This document shows positions 22,530-32,558 of a stretch of DNA of 64,000 bases, in pieces. The notes beneath the pieces are model-generated. The model had not been told where the DNA came from and made no database searches. It saw nothing but the letters and a program-made list of their open reading frames with translations. Position numbers and translations under genes: made by a program. Positions within the stretch are counted from its first letter, which is position 1; each line of letters opens with the position of its first letter. The DNA is from Seminavis robusta (taxonomy: Eukaryota; Bacillariophyta; Bacillariophyceae; Naviculales; Naviculaceae): contig CAICTM010000121.1 of the NCBI GenBank assembly GCA_903772945.1, forward strand, positions 48,399 to 112,398, given 5' to 3'.

Positions 22530-22883
22530 TCATGCTGCCTTGGGTGTGCTGCGCACATGGTCCGAGTCGTCGAGGAATTGACGTGGGGCAGATGTGTGCT
22601 TGATTTGCTCAAAGTAATCGCTGGCTAGTTTGCTGTCAGTCTGTGCATGCATTTCCAGAATGCGAATCAAATCTTGGGGGTGGATCTGGTTCGTGCTGAT
22701 ATTGACTCGAGGATGATGATGATGATGATGATGACGCTTGGAAGTACTCTTGCCGCTGCTAGAAGTGGAAGTCGATGATCGCAGAGACTTTTCACTGCGA
22801 TCCTTCAAATGCTTTTGGCTCTTCGTGTTGCTGTCCTTGTGGCTCTTCTTCATGGTGGTGATCTTTTCGACAAAGGAGTTCAT
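22530..22883 (-). CDS. Small basic Ser/Lys/His-rich protein, unknown
   Basis: 117 residues from ATG at 22883 (MNSFVEKITTMKKSH). The first half is rich in Ser, Lys and Arg, followed by a run of seven His residues encoded by a GAT/ATG-type trinucleotide repeat. The C-terminal half looks like folded protein: NQIHPQDLIRILEMHAQTDSKL and SDYFEQIK. No domain recognised. The frame stays open upstream to 23048 but without a suitable ATG. Confidence 0.5.
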   Translation of the reverse strand: MNSFVEKITTMKKSHKDSNTKSQKHLKDRSEKSLRSSTSTSSSGKSTSKRHHHHHHHPRVNISTNQIHPQDLIRILEMHAQTDSKLASDYFEQIKHTSAPRQFLDDSDHVRSTPKAA

Positions 22884-25856
22884 GTTGAGGATAGTAGTTT
22901 TGTTTGGGTGATTTTGTTGTGGTTGTTTCTTTTGTGGTTTGCGTTTTGCGGCCTGAAATTTGTGAGATCGATGAGAAGCTGTTGAGAAGAGTTTGGAAAG
23001 CTGTTGTGGAGGAATGGAAAGGGAGCACGACCCGACTGGCGAGGTCAAGAGATCCTAATCCACTCTTCTCTTGTATGATGTCTTCACATGCTCTGCTTTG
23101 ACAGGCTTCGGGTCACAAATCAGAGCAAATGTACTCTTTGCTGATAGTAGACCAATGACCTGTCAAACTAGCACTGCAAAAGAAGTCATTCACCGGGTAA
23201 GAATTGAATCTTACAGCTGCCCAAGACTCTTCAATACAGCTGAGGTGTCAGCCTTCGGGTTCCATGAACTTCTTGGAGCTAGATCTATCGAGCTATATCT
23301 CTAGACTAGTAATAATATCTAATATCTGCATATCTACCGTCCGTATGGTGGTCAGTGGTCAGAGGTTGTGGAGATTGGAGATCGTACATGACAATGTAGA
23401 TGATGAGGTGATCAATTTTTGATTGATTCGATTCTTGCTGAAGGGTTGGTGCAGTGTCCAGTGGGAGATTGGTGGTGGGCGATGCTATTTGCTAACGATA
23501 CCGTACGAACCGTACATGTAGTTGCTGGCTAGCTAGCTAGAGAACGTAAAGGGAACCAAATACTAGTAGCTAAAATTTAATTGAGTGACTCAGTCAGGTC
23601 CTCGCTGTAGTAGACCCACAAAACCACTATGATGCAGGCGAATCCATCCAACACCAGTAACCATGGGAAATCTTGGGGTACAGTATTGGTGTAAGACTGG
23701 TGTGAATGCGGTGCTAGCTAGCTAGTAAGACTCGGAGAGCTGGTTCCAAAGTGAATTTGAACTTTCTCTTGGGAACAAAAAGTGCCCGGAGACTTCGGCA
23801 TTTTGGCAGACTGAGGTCTGCGGTACCGATCTACGAAAACCGGTCTGAGCTCCTCGAAAGCATGAGGGGGGCATTGTCCGCCGCTAAACAGCCCACTGGA
23901 CTTGTCGAGATTCACAGGCGTGAACAACAAGGATGCCAGACTGGAGAGGTGGATCCTCAGCTGCCGAAAAAAGCGAGTTCGGTTGCGACTGCACCGGGGC
24001 AATGAGGTGGAAGGAAAGTGGACGGAGAAAAAGAAGTCTTGTCACCTTTGATGACTTCAACAACCTACAGCATTGAACGTGCCATGCTAGGTTTGTACGG
24101 TTGCCAAAACCCCAAGAAAAGCGAATCCACTGGAAACTAAGAAACTAAAAGAAGCTGCACTTAACTTCAACTGTTTTGGTTGTCGCATCTATTAAAGAGC
24201 AAAGAATTCGAAGGGTTGTCTACTCCTTCAACTCTCCCTTTGGACTTCGGACACAGCTAATGAGGTTCATGCGGCTTCTGGCTCGGTGGATGCCAAGACA
24301 ATGTTCGCTCAAGTGGTACCACCAATACAACCAGCAGCCAGGGGATACATTCCTTGATCTACCGAGAGTCGGACGTAGCATCCTCCATCTAAGCTCTTCG
24401 TCTAGCTGACGAGGACTAGCCGTTCATGCCTCTCTGACGGCGGGTTTGGCTCGGTACCATGTACTATGCGATGTTGGGACACCGTGAAGGTCGAGCAACT
24501 GGCTGTGGGTGAGTGAACGTTCAGCAACATGACAGCATCGCTCGGGAAAGCGACGACAATGCCTTGCAATCGTCGATACAGCGTACCGTACTCTGCCGTC
24601 AGGCTGGCTAAAGAGGCACGGCTTCATTGGTTGCTCGCTTGCTCGCTTGCCCTGAAGCACATGAGACAGGTCGTCACAGCACGTACAGAAGCATTCTGTA
24701 GACGACAGGGCTTCATTCAGCTCGGTCAGCAGGTCCTGGAAGCTTGCAAGTGCACGCACGGTACTGAACCAATGACTACAGTCAAGCAGCAAGAAAGCAG
24801 CGCTCAGGGCCAATGACTAGAAGGATGAGCCCCAGCCCGACGCCAGTGACGAGATTGCACCATGCGAGGTGATGGGATAGTGGCAGGCATGGTAAGAGCT
24901 CGAGATCCAAAAGCGTGAGGCAGCTCAGCAAGTGGGTATGAGGTAAAAAGATACGAAGAAGAATCATCCTACCGGTAGCGGGTAGCCACAACAGGTACGC
25001 CTGGCTATGCTACACCACGCTTTGCTAAACACCATCGACAAAATAAATGGGAGCCCACAAAGTGCTGGACAAGGAAAAGGGCGATACCGGTATCATCAAA
25101 AAGGAACCTCCCAATGGTGCAAACGTATAGTAGAAGAAGAACGAGGTGCTTGACGGCTGAATGAAGCATTGCCCCCCTTCACCTGAAAAGAGCTGCCCCT
25201 CAAAAGTGAACAACTATAGAAGAGGAGCGGTATGAGTTACTTGCCAAAGCCAAATAACCACATTACAGACTTGGAACTAAAGTTATCACTACCAAGTGCC
25301 AAGGTTAGTAGACCAATGGCAAGAACAGGGACAACCAACAAGCAAGGGCTTGCTAGGCATGAGGTTGTTGGCAACACACCAGCTGCCCACAGTTATGAAA
25401 CTACTGATATCATAGCCTCTGTACAGGGCATGGAGAAGAGAGGGAATGGAAAGTGTATCACAGTCTCAGCTTCCAGTTGCCAACCACTATGCCATAGGAA
25501 TGTTCTCATCTTGGGGGTATGGCACAGGGAATGCTTCCTGGCGCAAAGGCACTGGGGACGGCTGACATGAAGTGATGTGGCAACATCGCTGCCCAAGTGG
25601 TCCAGAGTCACCCATGGACATTGTGATTGACAGACCTTCCACCTTGACTTTGATAGGAACTAACCAACCATCCAACCAACTAATCAACTAAAGAAGAGTG
25701 AACATCTACAAGACAAAAGATAGGAGAAGGGTATGTGCTGCTGGTCAAGGCTGGCCACCAACTATCGCTTGCCAAACGGCAGCCCCACGGTTGACACTGA
25801 GCTATACTAGTTATGGTGAGATCCTTATCAGACAGAAGCAAATTGGACTCTGCAAT
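22884..25856. other. Gene-poor region of about 3 kb
   Basis: No gene can be supported. Overlapping open frames on both strands (for example 23718-24005 and 24424-24816) lack recognisable features, and sense and antisense frames are equally long, as expected by chance. CTAG runs occur around 23526-23541 and 23713-23726. Confidence 0.45.
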
Positions 25857-26432
25857 ACCACCAACACACCGGCCCAACAGCGAGCAGCACAGAGGCACCA
25901 AAACGACCCGACATTGCTATGCTCAGACATTGAAAATGAATGAGGATTGGCTGTGGTCTCTGGCATCATCTGGCATCATCTGGCATGACATGAAGGGAAG
26001 GAAGGAACCACCAACACACCGGCCCAACAGTGAGCAGCACCGGCCCAACAGTGAGCAGCACAGAGGCACCATCAAATGACCCGACATTGCTATGCTCAGA
26101 CATTGAAAATGAATGAGGATTGGCTGTGGTCTCTGGCTTCATCTGGCATGACATGAACGAAGGCAGGAATAACCAACACACCGGCCCAACAGTGAGCAGC
26201 ACAGAGGCACCATCAAACGACCCGACATTGCTATGCTCAGACATTGAAAATGAATGAGGATTGGCTGTGGTCTCTGGTTTCATCTGGCATGACATGAAGG
26301 GAAGGAAGGATCCACCAACACACCGGCCCAACAGTGAGCAGCACAGGGGTACCATCAAATGACCTGACATTGCTATGTTCAGTTATTAAAATAAAGGACG
26401 ATTGGCTGTGGTCTTTGGTTCTGGCATGACAT
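25857..26432. repeat. Tandem array of ~141-bp units (four copies)
   Basis: The landmark CCAACACACCGGCCCAACAG recurs at about 25861, 26011, 26173 and 26314, giving spacings of 150, 162 and 141 bases. The second unit contains a 21-bp internal duplication (CGGCCCAACAG...AGCAC) and the first an extra ATCTGGC triplication. The last copy decays from about 26360. Copies are nearly identical, so the array is recent. All spacings are multiples of three and a minus-strand frame (25966-26370) stays open through it. Confidence 0.9.
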
Positions 26433-27602
26433 CACGTTTGTTTGAGAGGGGATTCGCATGCAGCTAACGCGGTGGTAAAGACTCGAGTGTGACTGTGTGA
26501 CTGTCGTTGGTGATGTTGTTGTAATCGAAGAGCGATGATTGTTTAAGAGAGGATTCGTATGCAGCTAGCGAGAGGTGGAAAAGGCTCAAGTGTTACTGTC
26601 GTCGATGATGTCATTGTCGTTGTCATTGTTATTGTTGTCGTCGAATAACGAAGAACCGTGTGCTTGTGGACGCGCAGGGGTACAGATTAGAACACAGACG
26701 GTGTCGCCCTGCGCAAACGGACAGATAACGTTCGACCGAGACACCATCGTATGACCTCAGTTTAACCTCAACCTTTTCGACTACACCCGAACCTCTAATG
26801 CTTTGGAGAGTGCTCTTTTTTGACAGTCATGAATTCAAACAGACTTCGCGTGACAGCTATGGTAAACAGGAGAGAAATCCAAGCTTGGCCGACAACAATG
26901 GTGAGTGCTGTATCCAATCGGCCGATCGATCGATTGATTCGATTCGAGGTAAGCCTATTATCAAGAGTGTTAAGGATGTCCCACGGGGGTATTTCTTAAA
27001 AGTGTGAAAAACCCATCCTCTCCGTGCTTTTATCGCGACAAGAAAAGTGAGGGGCCATCATTGTTGTGCTACCTTCGAACTATTCCTACTCCACCAAATG
27101 CTAGTGTCTGTTTCTTGTTGAGATATTCCACCTTATAAAGTAAACTATGCTCTATCCAACTGACCACAATGGGACACAAAATGTGTTGTTGTGTGTTCAG
27201 CCAATGTAACTGCCATCGGCCTTGAAAAACTGTTCATTCCAATGAACTGCCGTGCTGTGACACCCACTTCGCTCCATAGACAGCCAATCTTTTGTGTCCC
27301 TTTCTTCAGCATGTGCTGCACCGTACTCAACAATGTATAGTGACTTGCCATCATGTCATTGGAGTGTGCCGTTCCAGAGCTGTTATGCATGTTCCCAGCG
27401 GCAGATTAGTTTGTTGTCGTGTTGCAATAGTGAGCAGTCCAAATGGTTCGCTCCGATCCACGGAAACCCATGGCCACTAGCGAAGAACGGCACGCTCGAA
27501 AAGGAATTTCGCTGATCAGAGAAATCGAAGATCGACACAAACAGAGTTACTGCGACACTGTTTAGCGCCAAATTGCAATTTGGCTACTTACAGGTTTCCA
27601 CC
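26433..27602. other. Intergenic region
   Basis: No gene recognised. GTTGTTATTGTTGTCG-type simple sequence lies near 26610-26645. A short segment complementary to 27140-27180 resembles the D-arm of a tRNA but lacks the rest. A possible intron acceptor (TTACAG at 27587-27592) just before the next ATG suggests a spliced 5' untranslated region. Confidence 0.45.
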
Positions 27603-29403
27603 ATGATGAGCGACAGAGTTACCACTATCCAGTATCATGATGTTGCTTGCATTGACTTTGCTGCCGCTGCCTGCATGCTGAAGGAGTTCCACAACACCAC
27701 CATCAAGCCAGCGGCCAAGTATTGGATGAAGGGAGAAGGTATTCGCCCTCCCTCTCTTGAAGAGACTGACCAGCCAGCTGCATTCACTGTTGTTGAGGCA
27801 AAGAAGATCGCACGTGAGTACAAGACGCATGACATGTCGAGTAAGATGTGGTGTTACAACCTTGTTTTGATGGATGGAAGTGACACTTTGTTCAAGGCAA
27901 CCACCAATAGTGGACTCTCCCACTACTTCGACGCATACCAGATCTTTGTTGGAATGACCATCTTTGTGGAAGACTATTCGATCGTCTTTCAGACATCCAA
28001 CCAGTCGTACACATACAAGATGTACATGCTGATCAGGAAGATGAGCTGGAAGCTGCCTCCCCAGATGACTGGAATGATCATTCTTCCTCAAGATATGCGT
28101 GAAAGTGTGGTCATTACAGGTGTCAGGCCCAAGGAAGTCTCCACGAATAGGAAGCTGGATTCCTGGGGTATCCATTATGTCTCTCGTTTCGGTGCTGTGG
28201 TACCACTCATCGAGGCGACCAATTCTCCTGCCGCCAACAGGGACATGCACCACCTTTGGATGCCAGCAGACAAAGGGCCTTACAGTCTGCCCTCTCTAAT
28301 ATATATAAGGGGGGAAGGTGGATCTCAGTAAATATAACAGTGACACTAAATATAGTACGTTCTGGAGGCTAGCCACTAGTGAAAAACGAATGGATAGAGC
28401 CATCACGTTCATGTTGGTCTAGGTCGGATTGGATCCTTTGGTATGGTTTGTGTGAAATTGTTTGGCAGCTCACCTGAATTGTTTTTGTCTCGTCAAAACC
28501 ATCCTTCGAAAAATGCACGTAAACAACCAGGGCTTGGGCTGGCACCGACGAGACAGCCTCGGAGAGGTGCGTGCAGAGATACCGCAGAGGTACCCAGGAA
28601 TGACACCTCCATTGGATCGATATCGGCATTTGACATGCTGTCTCAGTCAAATTGAAACGGTTGGAATGGATTGTACGACGTTGTTGGGCTGCTCGAAAGA
28701 TTTGTTCCTTCATTCACGGATACCCGGGACTGGGGGGGGACCTCGAGATTTAATAATTATAACAGCGACTAATAAATACAAGATTATAATTATTACAGCG
28801 GGCAGACTGTACTTCAAAGGTGAATGGATCCAAGATCCCTCGACTCGCCAGGAATGGAAGGATGTCATGGACTATCCACTGATGGTGAGGCGTGGATTGG
28901 ACATGTCGGAGTGCATTCTTCGGACCTATGACCTTTACGACGAGGAAGATAACAAGCGTCAGAATTATTTCATCGTGGTTCAACCAAGCGAGGGTGAAGA
29001 AGGTCACCACAACAGTTGCCAGTGCTGTTCCGAGTATGGTTTCACCCAATGCATTCTTCTCACCTTGCCTCTTGAAGATGTTGACATTTGCGAACTGTAT
29101 CTTTCAGTGTCCAGCAAACTTCAAGGACATCTCGACGGTGATCACTTCGATGACTTGGCTCCCAACCACAAGCGCTGGTGTTTCTACTGGTACTATGCTG
29201 TGAACGGTTACAAGTTTGTCAACGGGAGGAAGCCATTGCCGGTGTGCTTTGTCAAGGGGGTGCGATCGTTGTATCCGAATCCGAAAGGAGTGAGGTACAG
29301 CACTGTTGGGGCTGCTACTGGAAACAATGACGATTCGGTGGCTCGCAATGGTGCTAGCTGTAGAGGTGTCAAGAGGAAGAACATCGATCTTTGGGAAGAC
29401 TAA
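27603..29403 (+). CDS. Unrecognised two-exon gene next to a Mutator-like element
   Basis: Proposed exons 27603-28327 and 28806-29403 (440 residues). The 478-base intron has a GTAAAT donor and a CAG acceptor; joining keeps frame (GGSQ then LYFKGEWI). The N-terminal part (VTTIQYHDVACIDF, IFVGMTIFVEDYSIVFQ) and the C-terminal part (SECILRTYDLYDEED, CQCCSEYGFTQCILL, KRWCFYWYYAVNGYKFV) look like real protein. The C-terminal part has a possible metal-binding CQCC cluster, and the tail is basic with a possible nuclear signal (VKRKN). Family not recognised. The intron is several times longer than any other here and AT-rich, so it may be an insertion or contain a further exon. It lies tail-to-tail with the transposase at 29741 and could be element cargo. 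Confidence 0.5.
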
Positions 29404-29740
29404 CCAGTTGGTCAACTCTCAATGGAACCAACGGTCCAGACTGCTTGTTCTCGGAACCGGCCGGAACAGTTTGCAGCTTCGTTTATCAACTATCAAGCCC
29501 TGATGCATCTTCAACCAAGATGGATTCTTCGCCCTTATTTGTTCGTGTTTGTCTATGAAAAGAAAGTAGCTTATTGCTACAACAGAATCTAGCTATTGAT
29601 AACCCTAGAAATCTTATACTAATTCAGTACTCTAACGTAGACAATCGCTCGCTAGATTTGGTGACAAAATCGCTAGTCTGAGATGCAGTTCGCCCAGACG
29701 CAAAAAAGCCAATGACGGTTGAATCTTGCGTCAGCGATCT
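29404..29740. other. Short spacer between convergent genes
   Basis: AT-rich 3' flanks of the unrecognised gene and the transposase. No inverted ends or duplications recognised. Confidence 0.4.
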
Positions 29741-32101
29741 TCAACTATCATTATCCAGTGCCGCGGACAATTCCAATACGTGTTTATCGCTTGTAAGAGG
29801 GATGTTGTCTATGAGCGAAATTTCCTCCGCAGGATTGTCGGCGCTATCTTCCTTTTGGCTACTAAGATGTTCATTGGTATGTACGTCTTCGTTGATTGTT
29901 TTGTCAATATCACTGGCGATTTTACTCCGTTTCTTGCGATTCCTCGCGTTGTGGACACACTTTCCACTCCGAGCGTCTTTGTGTCCTACCTGATGACATT
30001 TCGAACAAAAAAGGGTTGACAATGATGCATCTCCTCCTTCCATTGCCGATCCTGCCTGGTAAGCCATCCCATTGCCTTTGTCAATCCTGAGTTGCTGCAT
30101 GTACTTCTGTATTCGCTCGTGCATGTCGCTTTTTCGCTTGATTCTATTGGCTGTTTTTCTCGATCGATCCAACTTACCAGCTCTCGATTTGTCTTTCTGC
30201 AAGAGACGGTATTCAGTCAACCAGTCTTTGTCCAGACCAACATGGAAGAACAGTTCGCTCCAAAACTTCCGGTTCCCAACAAGGTGGATGGCAATGGCAA
30301 TCCTCACTCTCATTCCCAACGAAACACTGCCGCAATAAGTCTTGTTCTTCGGCGACAACCATGCGATCTGTTGATTGAGCGACTCGTTAACTTGGGTGTC
30401 ACCACCGTGACTCAACTCTTCCAGCTTTGCAAGGGTAGTGAACTCTTCCACCAACTCCTTGATGTCTTCCCACAACCCATTGTGTCTTTCCTTGCAGCGG
30501 TACGTCTTTTTGGAATTTGCACGCTCCTGTTGTGTTGCTTTCTTTCTCTTGCACCACTCACCACATTGATCGTGTATATCGAAATGATGCTTGTAGATGC
30601 ACTGGGCTCTGGTCACCCACTGATCCTTTGGTATGTTTGGAAGGTCAAAGATGAAGAAGACGAAATAACAAGATACACGGAGAATGTCACCTTCCTGCAT
30701 GTCATTTGCTGTTTTCACTGGTCTTGCCTTCATCTTGTACATTCGATTTTTCATTGTCTTCTTGCGATGTGCAGGATCAGCAAGGAATCTTGGTTCTGGA
30801 ACAGGGTACTTCAACATTCCCGAAACATGGTACACCGGTATCATCTTGATGTGGTTTGGATCCTTCTGCTGCGAAGGAGGGGCAACTCTATTACCAAGAA
30901 TGAGTTCTTTTCTGTCGCCCGCACCAAACCCACGATGCTTCAACCAGTCAGCATTGCTCCATTTGCAGCGAGCCTTCATTTTACTGTCATCGTCAGTTAT
31001 CACAGTTTTGAGACACACGGCCTTGTCGAAGTAAATGTCTTCGGTCATCTTCAACAATGCGGAAGCTTCCATGGCGCCAGCTCCTTCCTCATGGTCCACC
31101 ACACACTCGTGGTCTGGTACGTCTTCACCCTTCTTTCTTTTGGCTGTACAAACTCGACAGAAGGTGCATTTGGTACACAAACTGACGGGTTTTCTTGTTT
31201 TCTCTGCTACTAGACATGCATGACCGGAATGAGAATCAAAAGTCCTCCCGCTGGATCTCTTGTTCCATCCCATGTCTGTGGATGTTCCTATATAAGGAAG
31301 TGTTGAGCCTTCAGGAGGTGAGTTACCCGTTTCGAGGCATTCTCTCCAGGCCTTCAAATCTTCTTCTTTACCGGCATATGTAAGCCTTATCTCCTCCATC
31401 AAGTTGTCGTGTAGGTACCCATCCACAAGATAGTCCACGTATGGTGCCACTGTCTTCTCTACCTGAGAGAATGTTCTCCTCTCCATTGAGTTAGCTCCCG
31501 GTAAAGACATAAAGTCAAGGAACCTGGCTGCTTCTGTCCCACCATCTCCACTTCCAACAAAAGCAAGTACCAAGCGTATATTGACATCATAGTCCACGTT
31601 CGAATTGCCCATTGCGTCTGACTGTCTCAGTGTTGTTCCTTTAGGACATGCCAGATTAGGTTTTACAAGAGGATCAAGCTCACAGTGGGTGCAGTGCAGT
31701 GTTGGTGTTGTTGCCACCCCAATGGATGTAAAGGTCAACTGGATGGTTCCCGCCTTATGACACTTATTACAAACACAATTGCCCTCAATGAGTCGAGACA
31801 AGGACTCTGTTTCCAGTATGGCACGGGTAGGTTTTGGTGGTTCTGTCATTGATTCCACGTCTTCAGCCACAACTTCCACTATGACTGATTCTTCCTCTGA
31901 TTCATTGTCTATAGCCTTTCTTTTGCCGCTTTTTCTATTTGCAGGTTGAACTTTCCTTTGCCGGTGGTCAATACCTTCAATAGGATCTACCCTCGATGAG
32001 CCACCAGTGTCAAGACGTTCCTTGTTCCATGATGGGCCTCCCTTGGGATGGTGCTGGTCAAGCTTTCTAAGTGAAGCGTTGTTACTCCTATTGCGGTCCA
32101 T
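29741..32101 (-). CDS. Mutator-like (MULE-type) DDE transposase
   Basis: 786 residues from the first ATG (MDRNRSNN). An N-terminal basic/acidic linker is followed by a CNKCHKAG...CTHCE zinc site near residue 110. The DDE core has a first Asp in STDMGWNKRSS, then HSGHACLV, then HEEGAGAMEASA, a second Asp in VITDDDSKMK, and a catalytic-Glu region HGGDTQVNESLN; this order fits Mutator-like transposases. The C-terminal zinc knuckle is FCSKCHQVGHK. The frame is intact, so the element could be recent or active. I could not find terminal inverted repeats or a 9-bp duplication, so element limits are unknown. The longest antisense frame (373 codons) is a shadow. Confidence 0.75.
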   Translation of the reverse strand: MDRNRSNNASLRKLDQHHPKGGPSWNKERLDTGGSSRVDPIEGIDHRQRKVQPANRKSGKRKAIDNESEEESVIVEVVAEDVESMTEPPKPTRAILETESLSRLIEGNCVCNKCHKAGTIQLTFTSIGVATTPTLHCTHCELDPLVKPNLACPKGTTLRQSDAMGNSNVDYDVNIRLVLAFVGSGDGGTEAARFLDFMSLPGANSMERRTFSQVEKTVAPYVDYLVDGYLHDNLMEEIRLTYAGKEEDLKAWRECLETGNSPPEGSTLPYIGTSTDMGWNKRSSGRTFDSHSGHACLVAEKTRKPVSLCTKCTFCRVCTAKRKKGEDVPDHECVVDHEEGAGAMEASALLKMTEDIYFDKAVCLKTVITDDDSKMKARCKWSNADWLKHRGFGAGDRKELILGNRVAPPSQQKDPNHIKMIPVYHVSGMLKYPVPEPRFLADPAHRKKTMKNRMYKMKARPVKTANDMQEGDILRVSCYFVFFIFDLPNIPKDQWVTRAQCIYKHHFDIHDQCGEWCKRKKATQQERANSKKTYRCKERHNGLWEDIKELVEEFTTLAKLEELSHGGDTQVNESLNQQIAWLSPKNKTYCGSVSLGMRVRIAIAIHLVGNRKFWSELFFHVGLDKDWLTEYRLLQKDKSRAGKLDRSRKTANRIKRKSDMHERIQKYMQQLRIDKGNGMAYQAGSAMEGGDASLSTLFCSKCHQVGHKDARSGKCVHNARNRKKRSKIASDIDKTINEDVHTNEHLSSQKEDSADNPAEEISLIDNIPLTSDKHVLELSAALDNDS

Positions 32102-32558
32102 GGTGGTGAACTTTTGCTGTTGTGGCAATAGTAGTCAAGGACGCAAGCTACAAAAGACCATCCACAAAGACCGGAAGCAGTTGGCTACTTGGTAACATTC
32201 ATTGAGATCAACATACCTGTCTCTCCATTCATGGTTAGCAAAAAGCCAACTGGCTAGCCTGGTGTGCGAGGAAATTTGGGACAATTTTAGCGCGGGTGAA
32301 TGGCGAGACATGCTTCGAGGATGGAATGAGGAGGTCGGAAGTTCCAAATTCCCACGAAATCATGGGATGGATCTAAGAGCTAATGAAAAGTTTATCTATT
32401 TGGAGAGCTTTCGAAAAAGTGAGCAAATATAATCTTAAAACTAAAACGCACTGTATCCCCCGTTTGAGCTACGAATTTGCAAATATCGTAGTGGAAGCGT
32501 AGAGATGGGCCCAGAGATAAAATGGGCACTAGCTAGCAACATAAAGTCTTCAATCTTT
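32102..32558. other. Spacer between transposase and metalloprotease
   Basis: No gene seen. It would contain one end of the Mutator-like element, but no inverted repeat was recognised. Confidence 0.4.

Noticed and set aside
27135-27185. Possible tRNA gene on the minus strand (TGGTCAGTTGGATAGAGCA resembles a D-arm/A box)
   Set aside because: No matching anticodon stem, no T-loop GGTTC-A-T motif and no acceptor pairing follow; at most a decayed fragment.
27588-28253. 221-codon minus-strand open frame
   Set aside because: Antisense to the better supported plus-strand gene at 27603; no recognisable features.
30092-31213. 373-codon open frame on the plus strand
   Set aside because: Exact antisense of the Mutator-like transposase; composition is that of a shadow and no domain is seen.
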